64,000 nt of DNA from Diphasiastrum complanatum (lineage: Eukaryota; Streptophyta; Lycopodiopsida; Lycopodiales; Lycopodiaceae), in the NCBI GenBank assembly GCA_029204225.1, contig CM055103.1, forward strand, positions 42,493,368 through 42,557,367, in the 5' to 3' direction. The translations under genes were made by a program, and so were the position numbers. Shown piece after piece: positions 43,560 to 54,099 of this stretch (positions are counted from its first letter, which is position 1; the number at the start of each line of letters is the position of its first letter). The notes below the pieces were generated by a model. That model saw only the letters and a list, made by a program, of their open reading frames with translations. It had not been told where the DNA came from and did no database searches.

Positions 43560-45760
43560 CACTACAATATTTGACTCGAAAAACCCATTTGCAACCAATA
43601 GTGTGCTTGTTGGATGGAGGATCCACAAGCTCCCATGTCTTGTTGGAAATCAATGCATCATATTCCTCCTTCATGGCTAGAAACCATTCTTTTGATTTGA
43701 GCGCTTCATGTACATCCTTTGGCTCTTTATGTAAAACAAAATATGCATAGTTAGTGGAGTTGAGGTCCACTTGTTTGCCTTCATCTCCATATGAGAGCCT
43801 CTTAGGCTCGGATCTTTCTCTTTGTGATCTCCTTGGTGAGAAGACTCGAGGTGACTCCTCCTCAATTCTCGGCCCCATCTCTCCATGATAATCTTCAAGG
43901 GTGATGATAGGAGAATCCTTTTGAGAATCTTTGATCTCGGCCTCATCAAGGATGTATTTTTTATTCTCATGAAAAATAACATCTCTACTCTCAATTGTAA
44001 TTGAGGTAGAGGGAATATAAATTATGTATGCCTTCTTGTTGAATGAGTATTCAACCATGATCCCTTTGATTGAATTTGGATCATTTCTTTTCCTTGTTTC
44101 TAAGGGTACATGAACAAAACAAGGACATTCAAAAACTCTAAGGTGATCAACCTTAGGTTTCTTCTTGAATAAGACTTCATATGGTGATCTTCCTGCAAGT
44201 GTATTATGAGGTAATCTATTACACAAATAATCTGCACAATTAATTGCTTCTCCCCAATATTCAAAAGGCAAAGAAGCTTCAACTCATATTGCTTTAGCAC
44301 ATTCACATAGAGAATCGATTTTTTCTTTCGGCAACCCCAACCTCACAATAATCATAGAAATTGTTGGAGATGTATTCACCTCCTCCATCACATCTCAGAG
44401 CTTTAACTTTGAAAAAAAATTGTTTCTCAACATAAGCTTTGAAAACTAGTCGTGTTCAAACACCATAGCTTTTGAAGAAAGAAGGTACAACCAAGTGTAT
44501 CTTGTAAAATCATCAATGAAGGTAACAAAACAAGTTGCACCACCCATACTTTTTGAGGAAGAAAAGTGAACAACCGAGTGAATTAATTCCAAAGGATGAG
44601 AAGTCTTAATAGAAGACTTTTGATATGGCTTTCTATGTGATTTTGCAATAGCACAAGCCTCACATGGCTTGATATCTTTGGAAAGTGATCTTGGTAGGCC
44701 AATAGCCTTATCATTCTTGATCATAGAAAGCATAGATTTATAGTTGGGATGCCCCAACCTCCTATGCCATAACTCCTCCTTAGACATAGAAGCAATTTCA
44801 CAAAAGTTTGCATTCTCATAAGAATTCAACTTGAAGATGCCACCATATCTAGATCCATTAGCTAGGATCTCATCAGCTTTCTTAATAAAGCAAGTATTGG
44901 CATTGAATTTCACATCACAACCACAATCAAGCAACTTTCCAACACTTATCAAGTTCTTTGTAAGCTTAGGAACAAAAAGAACATTGGAAAGTGATAGAAC
45001 TTTAGAAGAAGCAAGTTTTAATGGAATATTGCCAATTCCTTCAATAGAGCATTCATGATCATTTGCTGTATAAATAGATCTTTTAAGTCCTTTATAAGGT
45101 ACAATAGAGTCAAAAGACTCCTTTGAACAACACATATGTGATGAGGCACCACTATCGATGTACCATGCTCCATCCTTCTTGAAGGGTGTTGAAGAAAAGC
45201 TTGACACCATGAGGGATCCTTCTCCTTCACTTGCAATATAGTCTTCTTCTTTCTCATTAGAGAGATTTGCTTGTTTAAGTTGATTTTTCTTTTTGAAGCA
45301 ATTAGAGGCATAGTGCCCCTTCCTGCCACAAAAGAAACACTTGACTTTCTTCTTCTTGGTCTTGGAAGTAAAAGGATGAGTTGAATCATTCTCTTCTCCA
45401 TCTTTGTCTTTGTCCTTTGCCTTGTCTTTGTTGAAGGCTTGAGAAAACTGGCCTTGCTCCTCCCTTTATGCTTGTCCTTGACAAAGAGAGCTTTGTCACT
45501 TCCAATATGCTTGAACTTGTTCATCCTTGAAAGTTTGTAGCTTTGCCTTACTTCTTCAGAGATGAGAATTCCTTGAAGAGTCTCCAAATTGGGCAACTCA
45601 TCCTTTATGGCAAAGGATTGAACAAGATTATCATAGTCTTCTTTTAAGGTATTAAGAATGACTTGTACTAGCTTATCTTGATTGATTGTGACACCAACAC
45701 AATCAAGCTCCCTACAAGCCCATAATTGGCATGTCTATGTCTACATTCTATATGCATGTT
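43560..45760 (-). pseudogene. copia fragment: gag end, protease, integrase, start of RT
   Basis: On the minus strand the fragment opens with decayed gag and a zinc knuckle (CGRKGHYASNC-like, in shifted frames around 45300). The protease with DSGASSHM is intact. GAG-pre-integrase follows (ELWHRRLGHPNYKSM, CEACAIAKSHRKPY), then an integrase with HSVVHFSSSK, where the usual Asp is Val, and FIDDFTRYTW. The integrase C-terminal part (43504-44271) has YWGEAINCADYLCNRLPHNT and leads to the RT start IGCKWVFRVKY, where the element is cut near 43560. A break near 44280-44440 removes the SDNGGE region frame. The fragment ends next to the gypsy LTR. Confidence 0.75.
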
Positions 45761-46038
45761 GTATATGACCAACTAGACTCAAGAAACCATGTAGCTCGAG
45801 TTTCTTCTAGGCCAAACTTGGCATTTACAATATGAAACATTACATACATATAGAAAAAAACTTTGCCAAAACCTTAAGTCAAGATAGATGATTTTTCATT
45901 TTTCACAATTAAGGACATGCATAGGCATAGGCATGAAACAAACACAAACGATTGAAATCAAGAATTTCTTCTTTAAGTTGATATTCTATTTCCTAGATTG
46001 ATAGAGTCCCATTATTCATCACTAATGATATTTTATTT
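45761..46038. other. AT-rich spacer between copia elements
   Basis: No gene or repeat boundary is recognised in this short stretch; it may be the remaining gag leader of the minus-strand copia or flanking DNA. Confidence 0.4.
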
Positions 46039-47495
46039 GTTTAAAATTACGCTCACAGTTTCCTCCTTGGCGTTTCTATTTTATTCAAGATTCTTCTTGC
46101 ACATTTTTTATCGTAGATCTAGGGTCAGATGCAACCTCTTTTGGTTTTATGTCTGCTCATCTTATACATGTAGGAATCACTGTTTTCAGTTTTTGCTTCG
46201 CTGCATATTTAGTTATGTTTCTTAACACAGACTCTAGTGTCTGCAAAACTACTCTCATTCTATGTGCAGAACAATGTTTGGTAAAATACATGGGTTTCTG
46301 CAAAGCAGTTTGACACTTGCAACTTTCTACACAAAATTGAATCAACCGAACTATTTGAAGGACGACTACATCGACCTTCCGGCTAATCTTCATCCGCGGA
46401 CTAAAGGATATTCATTCATGTTCTTATCTACATTCAAATGTCAAAGTATTTGAAGAACATCGAAGACTTGGCCATCTTCGACAAATTCAACCATTAAGTC
46501 ACTCTTTTTAAACAGTCTACAGAAATGAACTTTTTTTGCAACAGTCAGTAGAAATGAATTGTTTTTTGCACAGTTCACATTTTTCCAAAATGTGAAGTAT
46601 GTGAAAAAAGTGTTCTATTCCAAATTCTGCTATTCTAGAAATGCAAAATCTTTCCAAAATATGCGAAGTGTGACCACTTCAACGAGCAATGTCTCCAACT
46701 ACTTTCAAAATATGCAAGGAATGTGAAGTATGCAACAAACTTGTCTACTTCAATGACTTCGAGTCATCTGACTCATATACACATTGTACAAATGTTGTTG
46801 TACATCAAGTATCTGTAAAGTACACAACCAAGTACATAGTTAAACTAAACTAGTCTTGTAATTATAGATTAGTTAAACGATTCTTGTAAATACAAGGATG
46901 TTGTGTATAAATACATCTCCAGCTCGCATTCATTGATGATGCAACAAAGTGGAAGATTCAGCATCCAAGTTACGCCGCTATTCTGGTTGTAACCATTTGT
47001 GTTGTTCATGCTATATGACAAGCATTCAATGTAATATACAAGTAGCACATTTTTCTATCGGTGTCTAACGTAGATATGTGTGTGTTGTAATTGTTTACCC
47101 CATTCTTATTACTTATCTTAGCTTGTTCACTCAGTTTGATCAAATCATGGACGTCTCCAATTCCTCAGAATATGATCACAATGGCTATCTTTGATGTCTG
47201 AGGAACGGATGCTATCTTTCAGCACTATCACTTTGAATTTTGTATTGAACTTCACATTTAAACTGATTAACAATAATTTTCAAAGTATCAATCCTCTTCG
47301 GTGGTTTAGGGTTTACAATCTATTTGAACACGTAATTATTTTAGTTGTCCTGAAACGCATGAGTTGTGATCCTATTCGACATTTACAATCTCTTTGCTCT
47401 GATCCAGATTGTTCTTGCTGGTAGTTAGTAGTAGCCCATATCAAGGAGTTGTTCCACACTCCATCTCTCCTTTTCATTAGGTGTATCAGAGCTTA
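46039..47495 (+). repeat. copia 5' LTR and PBS
   Basis: The LTR runs from 46039 to about 47475, followed by GGTGTATCAGAGCTTAG (47479-47495), a diverged form of the plant initiator-tRNA-Met site. A 78-codon minus ORF and other short ORFs within it have no motifs. The exact LTR end is uncertain. Confidence 0.6.
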
Positions 47496-47538
47496 GTTAA
47501 TTAAGTCGAGAGATTATTCTACTTCAATTATTGTCAAT

Positions 47539-48340
47539 ATGTCTCTCAAAATTATTGATAGGTTCAATGGATTTAACTTCTATATCTAAAAATTGAAACT
47601 TCAGATGATGCTGATAGATAGAGATCTTTGGGATGTTGTAGACGAGTTTGAGACATTGATTATTAATTAGCTAAGGCATGGAAGATCAAGGATCAGAAGG
47701 CCCTAGCATCAATCACACTGAATCTGGCCGATTCTTAAATATCTCACGTTACCACTTGCAAATCCTCTAAGTAAGCATTGGATTTGTTATCAAGTCTCTA
47801 TGAGACTCAAGATGTGACCACAAGGTTACACCTTAGAAAGAAGTTTTTTACTCTTAGAATGTTTGATTCAATAGCTATCACTACCCACATCAACAGCTTT
47901 AAATCTTTACTAGACAATGCGCTATTAGGGATAATGATGCTATAATGGCCTTGCTTTCTTCTTTACTAAAGTCTTATGAGCACTTTGTTGTAATGATCTC
48001 CACTCAACCTGACTTGACTCTTCAAGAGGTCATCGGTCATCTTCTTCAAGAAGAAATACAGAGAAAGACCAATGATCTATCTGTCAAAGATAAGTCTCTG
48101 GCACTATACAGCAAGAAGAAAGATAACTTCAAGGGCAAGAATCAAGTGCAGAAGTAGGAGCACAGGCCTCAAACTCAATCAGAGAGCAGTGGATCAAGAA
48201 GGAATCTCTTTTGCAGATATTGTAAAAGGGTGAACCATGACATCAAGGATTGTCACATCCAAATCACGAGGCAAAGAAGCAGCAACACCAACAGTCGAAC
48301 TCCACCAATGCAGCAGAATTTAAGAAGCAAACCTTGATGA
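47539..48340 (+). pseudogene. copia gag
   Basis: The ATG at 47539 begins MSLKIIDRFNGFNFYI followed by TAG at the position of the usual Trp. The frame continues, with several stops, through LDLLSSLYETQDVTTRLHLR and the open segment 47945-48157 (LTLQEVIGHLLQEE) to a CCHC zinc knuckle CRYCKRVNHDIKDC, which is intact. A basic, Gln-rich tail precedes the protease. Confidence 0.7.
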
Positions 48341-48359
48341 TGACAAACCATCAGAACTG

Positions 48360-48845
48360 TTAATGGCTTACAACAGTAGCAATGCAGACTACAATAGCTG
48401 GTATCACGATAGTGGCACTACCCAACACATGACTCCTCGAAGAAAATGGTTTACTGATATGTAGCTTATACCAGAGATCAATTCATTTATCTCGGAGACT
48501 CTAGCACCATCCGTGTGAAAGGCAAAATTTCAGTCAAGATTGCATTCAAAAATGTTTTTTTCATTTCTATTTCCAATGTCCTTCATGTATCTCAGCTATC
48601 TAAAAATCTGTTGTCGATTTCAAATATAGCTGATGAGGGCTATGCTGTTATATTTTCTTCTGAACAGTGTATAATCTTCGACAAAGATACTACTCAGACT
48701 ACTTGCACATGAGTTGAAAACCTATATGTACTTTCTGACTCAATTGCATTAGCGATTACTTCTCATGAAAATGTAAATGATCAAGCTTTATTGTGGCATG
48801 GTCGATTTGGACATGCTAATACAATGTGCAAAAAGTACAAAAAGG
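48360..48845 (+). pseudogene. copia protease and start of GAG-pre-integrase
   Basis: The protease active site reads HDSGTTQHMT. The following part (48515-48712) has SKNLLSISNIADEGYAVIF in a shifted frame, and then QALLWHGRFGHANTMCKKY, the histidine motif of the GAG-pre-integrase domain. The match ends at about 48845, where the CACGTG-rich insertion begins. Confidence 0.7.
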
Positions 48846-49660
48846 ACGAAGAGTGGATCCTAATCTGATCCTCAAGAGGGATTGGTTGTCAGATTACTTG
48901 ATCTATCAATCTAATTGAGATTAAGATCAATCTAGATCAATTCTAGACACAAAATCCTAACAAGAACAATCATTAATTTAAGGTAGGTGTACTTTATGGT
49001 TTCACACGTGTGAAACATAGTATGAGTACGGTATCCAACCTGAAAATCAAGTACACACTGATAGAACCTCAAAACAATCAAAACAAATGTAGATAAATGG
49101 AGAGAATCACTCAAAATTGCTTCCAAAACCAAGATTGGTGTCTCACAATGATTATGGCCAAATGTGGCTCTATATATACAATAAGTGGGAGCTCGTGGTA
49201 CTGATCATCCCTCTGATCCCACATGTGTGGAGGTGCTTTGTCATATGATGATTCATCATGCAAAACTGACACTTGGAAAAACCTTCTATTTTGAGCACTT
49301 TTGGTCCATTTTCCTTCTATATGGAGATCTACTTGGAAATCTTCTAGAATTCAAAATTCGCCTACTTCAGCTTATTCCACACGTGTGATCTATCCTCTAC
49401 ACATGGGATATGACACCTAACCAAAATATTTGGCTCATGCAATCAATAGATTGATGCCATGTGTCATATATCTAGAAAACTAGTTTCTGGCCTTTTTAGC
49501 CACTAGAACTTGAATCAAATCATATGTACAACCTATATGATTATGGTACATGACAAGTACACTATTTTCACACGTGGGAACAGGCTCCACACATGTGTGT
49601 CTATATACAAGATTTTTGGCCTCTACCAAACTTATTTTTGTATTTTTCACATACAAGATC
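48846..49660. mobile_element. insertion of unknown type in the copia element, CACGTG-rich
   Basis: The copia coding match stops at CKKY and resumes at about 49661 with the rest of the same domain (SLDRKSFFYESCIYGKHSRN), so some 820 bp was inserted. The insert contains CACACGTGTG at 49003 and 49378, CACATGTGTGG at 49220, CACACGTGGG at 49569 and CACACATGTGTG at 49588. A TATATATAC word lies at 49173. It might be a solo LTR or a non-autonomous element; I find no clear terminal repeats or duplication. Confidence 0.5.
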
Positions 49661-50780
49661 TCTTTCTTACGTGCATTGTGATGATTTAGTTGATGGATTG
49701 TATTTCTCTCTTTCATTAGATAGGAAATCATTTTTCTATGAATCTTGCATTTATGGCAAACATTCTAGAAATAGATTCCCCAGAACACATTTCATCATTA
49801 GATCTTGTACATAGTGATCTTTGCGGTCCAATGCCAACTCCATCCTTAGGAGATGCACTTTATTTTATTACCTTCATAGATGATTATTCTAGGTGGTCAA
49901 CAATCATCTTCATAAAGTATAAGTCTAAAGCCTTTGAATGCTTCAAGAAATTCAAGGCCATGGCTGAAACCCAAACATCTAGAAAGGTGAAAACACTCCG
50001 AAGTGATGGTGGTGGTGAATACATCTCCAATGAGATGTCCGACTATCTGGCTGAACATGACATTTGAAGACAATTTACAACTTCCTATTCACCTCAACAG
50101 AATGAAATTGTAGAAAGGAAGAAATGAACGCTACTCAACCATATCTATGCTACATCAATCGCACTTACCTTTGAAGTTTTGGGCAGACGCTACTGTCACA
50201 GCCTGTTATCTACAGAATAGGTCCAGCACAAAAGCAATCAATAACATAACTCCTTATCAAGTATGGCATGGACACAAGCCTAGTGTCAGCCATCTAAAAA
50301 TATTTGGTTGTATATGTTTTGTTCATGTCACCTAAACAACTTAGGAAGAAACTGGACCAAATGTCAAATAAATGCATTTTCAATGGGTATGTTGATGAAC
50401 ATAAAGCTTATAAGGCTTATGATCCATCCACCAATGTAGCATTTGTTTCTAGGGATGTAATCTTCAAAGAAGATGTATTCTACGACTTTAAACAACCATT
50501 GATAAATGATGTTGTGTCATTTCATCCCATTTTACACATCGTGGAATCTTCCACTCATGATGTCTCTTCTACAGAACATGTAGTTGAACCTACATAAGCT
50601 GAGCAGCCAACATCACTTGTCGAAAGACCCGATCAAGCTAGCTCCAACAAATTTGGAGAAATTCAAGAAGATATACCATTCCAATCTAGTCAACCCATTG
50701 TTCAAAGATCCTCGAGAACTCAAACAGTTCTTGAGAGGTATACACCTCAATCTTTATGGACTTCATATGAAGATCTAGAG
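49661..50780 (+). pseudogene. copia integrase
   Basis: The zinc-binding end CIYGKHSRNRF is split over two frames, then the core is open in 49738-50067: LVHSDLCGPMPTPS, FIDDYSRWSTIIF, LRSDGGGEYIS (Asp kept, Asn changed to Gly), and a TGA before RQFTTSYSPQQNEIVERKK. The D, D and E residues are visible. The C-terminal region with NNITPYQVWHGHKPSVSHLK and FGCICFVHVT follows in shifting frames. Confidence 0.75.
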
Positions 50781-50859
50781 ACCCTAGCCAAAGCAATGAA
50801 CTCTAAGAATGCTATGAAGTGGCAAGAAGCAATGGAAAGCAAGTACAGCTCACTTTTGA

Positions 50860-52336
50860 CAGACATTGGTCGACTTTTCCACTCACAAGAGAGTTATCAA
50901 CAACAAGTGGATCTTCAAGAAGAAGATCAACTCTGATATTTCCATTGCAAAATAGAAAGCACGGCTAGTGGATAAAGGATTCACTCAAATCTAGGGAGCG
51001 GATTATCAAGAAATATTCAGTCATGTTGTCAATATGTAGTCAATGAGGACTCTCATTGTACTAGTAGTCACCGAAGACCTTGAAATGCATCAAATGGATG
51101 TCAAAACAACCTTTCTCAATGGCAATGTCAAAGAGGAGCTATACAAATTCCAACCTGGAGGATTCGAAGTCAAAGGCCAAGAGAACAACGTGTGCAAGCT
51201 GCACAAAGCAATCTATGGTTTAAAACAAGTTGCAAGGGCTTGGTTCAAACGTATTGATGCTTATCTCATTCAACTAGGTTTTGCAAAAAATTCAGCTGAC
51301 TGTAATGTTTATTCCAAATACATAGGTGTCAATTCAGTTCACATAGCTCTATACGTAGATGATGCATTTCTTTTGTCAATGACACATTCTTACTGCACAC
51401 TACTAAGAGTGATCTGTTGAAAAAATTCGACATGACTGATCTAGGCATTGTTCATTCATTACTAGGAATACACATTACTAGAGATAGATTGCATAAGAAG
51501 ATTTATCTCAGCTAGCAGAAACATCTAGAGAATGTTCTAGAAAAGTTTCACATGTCTAATTGCAAACCAATGGATCCAACTATGATATTGACTATGTGCC
51601 GATACCGAAAGTGAGATACTCAACTTGTTGAAGTATCCTTATCATTCACTAACAGGATCTTTAATGTATGCCATGTTGTGCACTAGAATAGTCTTGCATA
51701 TACTATCAACACATTAAGTCAATTCATGTCTAATCCTAGGATCTTGCATTGGAAAGCATCAAAGAGAGTGATGAAATACATTCAAGAAAGTTTAAATCAC
51801 ATTTTATGCTATGATGGAAGTGTTATGGACCCACTGGTTCTTCGAGGCTACTCCGACTCAGATTGGGGAAGAAATGTCTCTACCAGAAAATCTACCTCAA
51901 GGTTTTGTTTCTTTCTAGCAGGGGGACCAATTTTGTGAAATTCAAGAAAGCAGAAATCAGTGGTGCATTCTTCAACCGAAGCAGAGTACCTCGCAGCACG
52001 TCAAGCTTCAAAAGAAACTGTCTAGATCAGAGTATTACTCCATGATTTACATCACCCTCAATTTCAGCCTACTACCATTATGTGTGATAACATGAGCTGT
52101 ATTTCACTGTCACTGAATCCCAGATTTCATGGCAATTCAAATCACATTGAAATCCAATACCATTTTATTCGAGAAAAGGTTTTCTCAGGACAAGTGATTC
52201 TCCACTACTACTTCACAACAGAAATGGTTGTAGACATATTCACCAAAGCTCTTCTCAGGATCAAGCATCAGAAGTTTTTCGACATGCTAAATTTGACGAA
52301 GACACTCAAAGCACCAACTGTGACCTTAAGGGGGAC
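50860..52336 (+). pseudogene. copia reverse transcriptase and RNase H
   Basis: The RT starts near 50890 with KWIFKKKINSDISIAK and stops, then an open part 51043-51420 contains MHQMDVKTTFLNGNVKEELY, KLHKAIYGLKQVARAWFKR and the catalytic LYVDDAFLL. Frameshifts follow, with HSLTGSLMYAMLCTRI, and RNase H from 51726: YSDSDWGRN, SSTEAEYLAARQ, MCDNMSCISLSLNPRFH and MVVDIFTKALL. The end of the frame overlaps the polypurine tract. Confidence 0.75.
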
Positions 52337-52617
52337 TGTTGGAAATTAAGCTCACAATTTCCTCCTTGGTGTTTCTATTTTATTCAAGATTCTTCCTGCA
52401 CATTTTTTTATCATAGATCTAGGATCAGATGTAACCTCTTTTGGTTTTATGTCTACTCATCTGATACCTGTAGGAATCATAGTTTTCTGTTTTGCTTCTC
52501 TGCATATTTAGTTGTGTTTCTTGGCACAAACTACAGTGCCTGCAAAACTACTCTCATTCTGTGTGCAGAACAATGCTTGGTTAAATACACGGGTTTCTGC
52601 AAAGCAATTTGACACCT
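52337..52617 (+). repeat. copia 3' LTR (first 280 bp only)
   Basis: It matches 46039-46310 and stops at GACACCTACAACTTA, where a different copia integrase sequence begins. The truncation point lies inside an open reading frame that spans both parts. Confidence 0.75.
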
Positions 52618-53642
52618 ACAACTTAACCAAGAATGTGCTTAGTGTTGGCCAGTTAATGGATAATGGCCTTGATGTACAATTTAAGCATGGAGTTTGTTCC
52701 ATCCTTAGAAATGATGAATGTATAGCGAAAGGCTTTAAGCAAGGTAGATTGTTTAAGCTTGATGCTAATGTTGCAGTGGAGAGTGTTAACTTGGCAAAGG
52801 TGGAGTTATCAAAGGTGGAACTGTGGCACAAAAGTTTGGGCCACCCCAACTACAAAGCCATGGAATCTATGGTTGCAAAGGAGCTTACAGTTGGACTCCC
52901 CAAGCATTTGTCAAAGTGTGGGAAGAGATGTGAAGCATGCAGCCTTTCAAAGGCTCACAAACTACCCTTCTCAAGATCTACATCAAGATCAAGCTCTCCT
53001 CTTGAACTCATCCATTCGGATGTTCATAGCTTTTCACATGAATCTAATGGTGGTGCCAAGTACTATGTAATCTTCATTGATGACTATTCTAGATTTTGTT
53101 GGATGTACCTCTTTTCCAGCAAATCTATGGTATTTGATTCTTTTGTAAAGTTTAAGACTTTGGTAGAAAATCAACTTAGTACCAAAATTAAGATATTAAG
53201 GAGTGATAATGGAGGTGAATATATCTCCAATAAGTTGATTGACTTTTGTTGTTCTAATGGCATAAAGAGGGAGTTGTCATGTCCATACACCCCTCAACAA
53301 AAAAGATTGAGTGAGAGAAGAAATAAATCTCTTTGTGAGTGTGCTAAGGCCGTAAGGCTAGATGCTTCTCTATCCAAACCATTTTGGGGTGAAGCAATAA
53401 CTTGTGCTAACTATTTGTGCAATAGATTGCCAAACCAGGCCATTGGAGGAATCACACCATTTGAAGCTCTATTTGGAGAGAAGACCAATCTCAAGGATCT
53501 CAAAGTTTTTGGATCCACTTGCTATGTACACAAATCCTTGGATAAGAGAAGGAAGGATGATGCAACATCCATCAAAGGCATCCTTGTGGGATACGGTGAG
53601 AATACCATCCAAATTGGAGGGAAACCCAACATTATTCACTAA
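52512..53642 (+). CDS. open chimeric ORF: LTR-derived N-terminus, copia integrase core, LTR-derived end
   Basis: The 376-codon frame has no stops. Residues 1-35 come from the truncated 3' LTR of the copia on its left. Residues from about 36 are the GAG-pre-integrase and integrase of another copia: ELWHKSLGHPNYKAM, CEACSLSKAHKLPF, HSDVHSFSHES, FIDDYSRFCWMY, LRSDNGGEYISN and LSERRNKS, so D, D and E are kept, although the usual NG before the Glu motif reads KR. The last about 15 residues are read from the inverted gypsy LTR. No protease, RT or RNase H is attached. It is most likely an accidental fusion that happens to be open; a domesticated integrase is a remote possibility. No promoter evidence was seen beyond the LTR. 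Confidence 0.6.
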   Translation: MCFLAQTTVPAKLLSFCVQNNAWLNTRVSAKQFDTYNLTKNVLSVGQLMDNGLDVQFKHGVCSILRNDECIAKGFKQGRLFKLDANVAVESVNLAKVELSKVELWHKSLGHPNYKAMESMVAKELTVGLPKHLSKCGKRCEACSLSKAHKLPFSRSTSRSSSPLELIHSDVHSFSHESNGGAKYYVIFIDDYSRFCWMYLFSSKSMVFDSFVKFKTLVENQLSTKIKILRSDNGGEYISNKLIDFCCSNGIKRELSCPYTPQQKRLSERRNKSLCECAKAVRLDASLSKPFWGEAITCANYLCNRLPNQAIGGITPFEALFGEKTNLKDLKVFGSTCYVHKSLDKRRKDDATSIKGILVGYGENTIQIGGKPNIIH

Positions 53643-53825
53643 CTTGACATTTAGGCCCTACAACATTAAAAGTCCCACAAAAAGGCCTAAAGTCCTTTTA
53701 TTAACTTTCTAATTAATCAAATCTCTATGTGATCATTGGGTTGGACTTACACACGTAGGGTGCCAAATCTCTCTCACTTATTAACTAGGGTTAGGGTTGC
53801 CTTGGGATCTGCAAACCCTCCAACA
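53601..53825 (-). repeat. gypsy 3' LTR fragment, inverted relative to 42846-43492
   Basis: In reverse complement it starts TGTTGGAGGGTTTGCAGATC and matches the start of the plus-strand LTR through GGGTTTCCCTCCAATTT. The adjacent tract GTATCCCCCCCCCC plus A-run at 53827-53850 corresponds to the polypurine tract, expanded to a ten-base homopolymer. Confidence 0.75.
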
Positions 53826-54099
53826 GTATCCCCCCCCCCAAAAAAAAAAATTGGTGGCAGTCCCACAACACCTAAGAGATGCAATTACTGAGGGCTTTTA
53901 TTTGCTTCACGACAAATCTTTATTAAATGATACTGCACTTTCTCCATGAAATTGAGTCGGGCAGTGTTAAAATCTAAATTGTGCGGCAAAAAAACAACAG
54001 TGGGCTCCGACGATCCACTTTCTAGCTAATGAGTGTATAGCATTTAAAATGTTCAGACGTATCATGCTGGACTACATCTACTTGTTTTTTGTCAAACGG

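Larger units (their letters stand above)
46039..52617 (+). mobile_element. Ty1/copia retrotransposon with both LTRs (3' LTR truncated)
   Basis: The 5' LTR starts TGTTTAAAATTACGCTCACAG at 46039 and the 3' LTR starts TGTTGGAAATTAAGCTCACAA at 52337, directly after a polypurine tract AAGGGGGAC. The two match for about 275 bp with many substitutions, so the insertion is old. Between them lie PBS, gag, protease, integrase, RT and RNase H in copia order. An unrelated insert of about 820 bp splits the protease-integrase part at 48846-49660. Confidence 0.8.
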
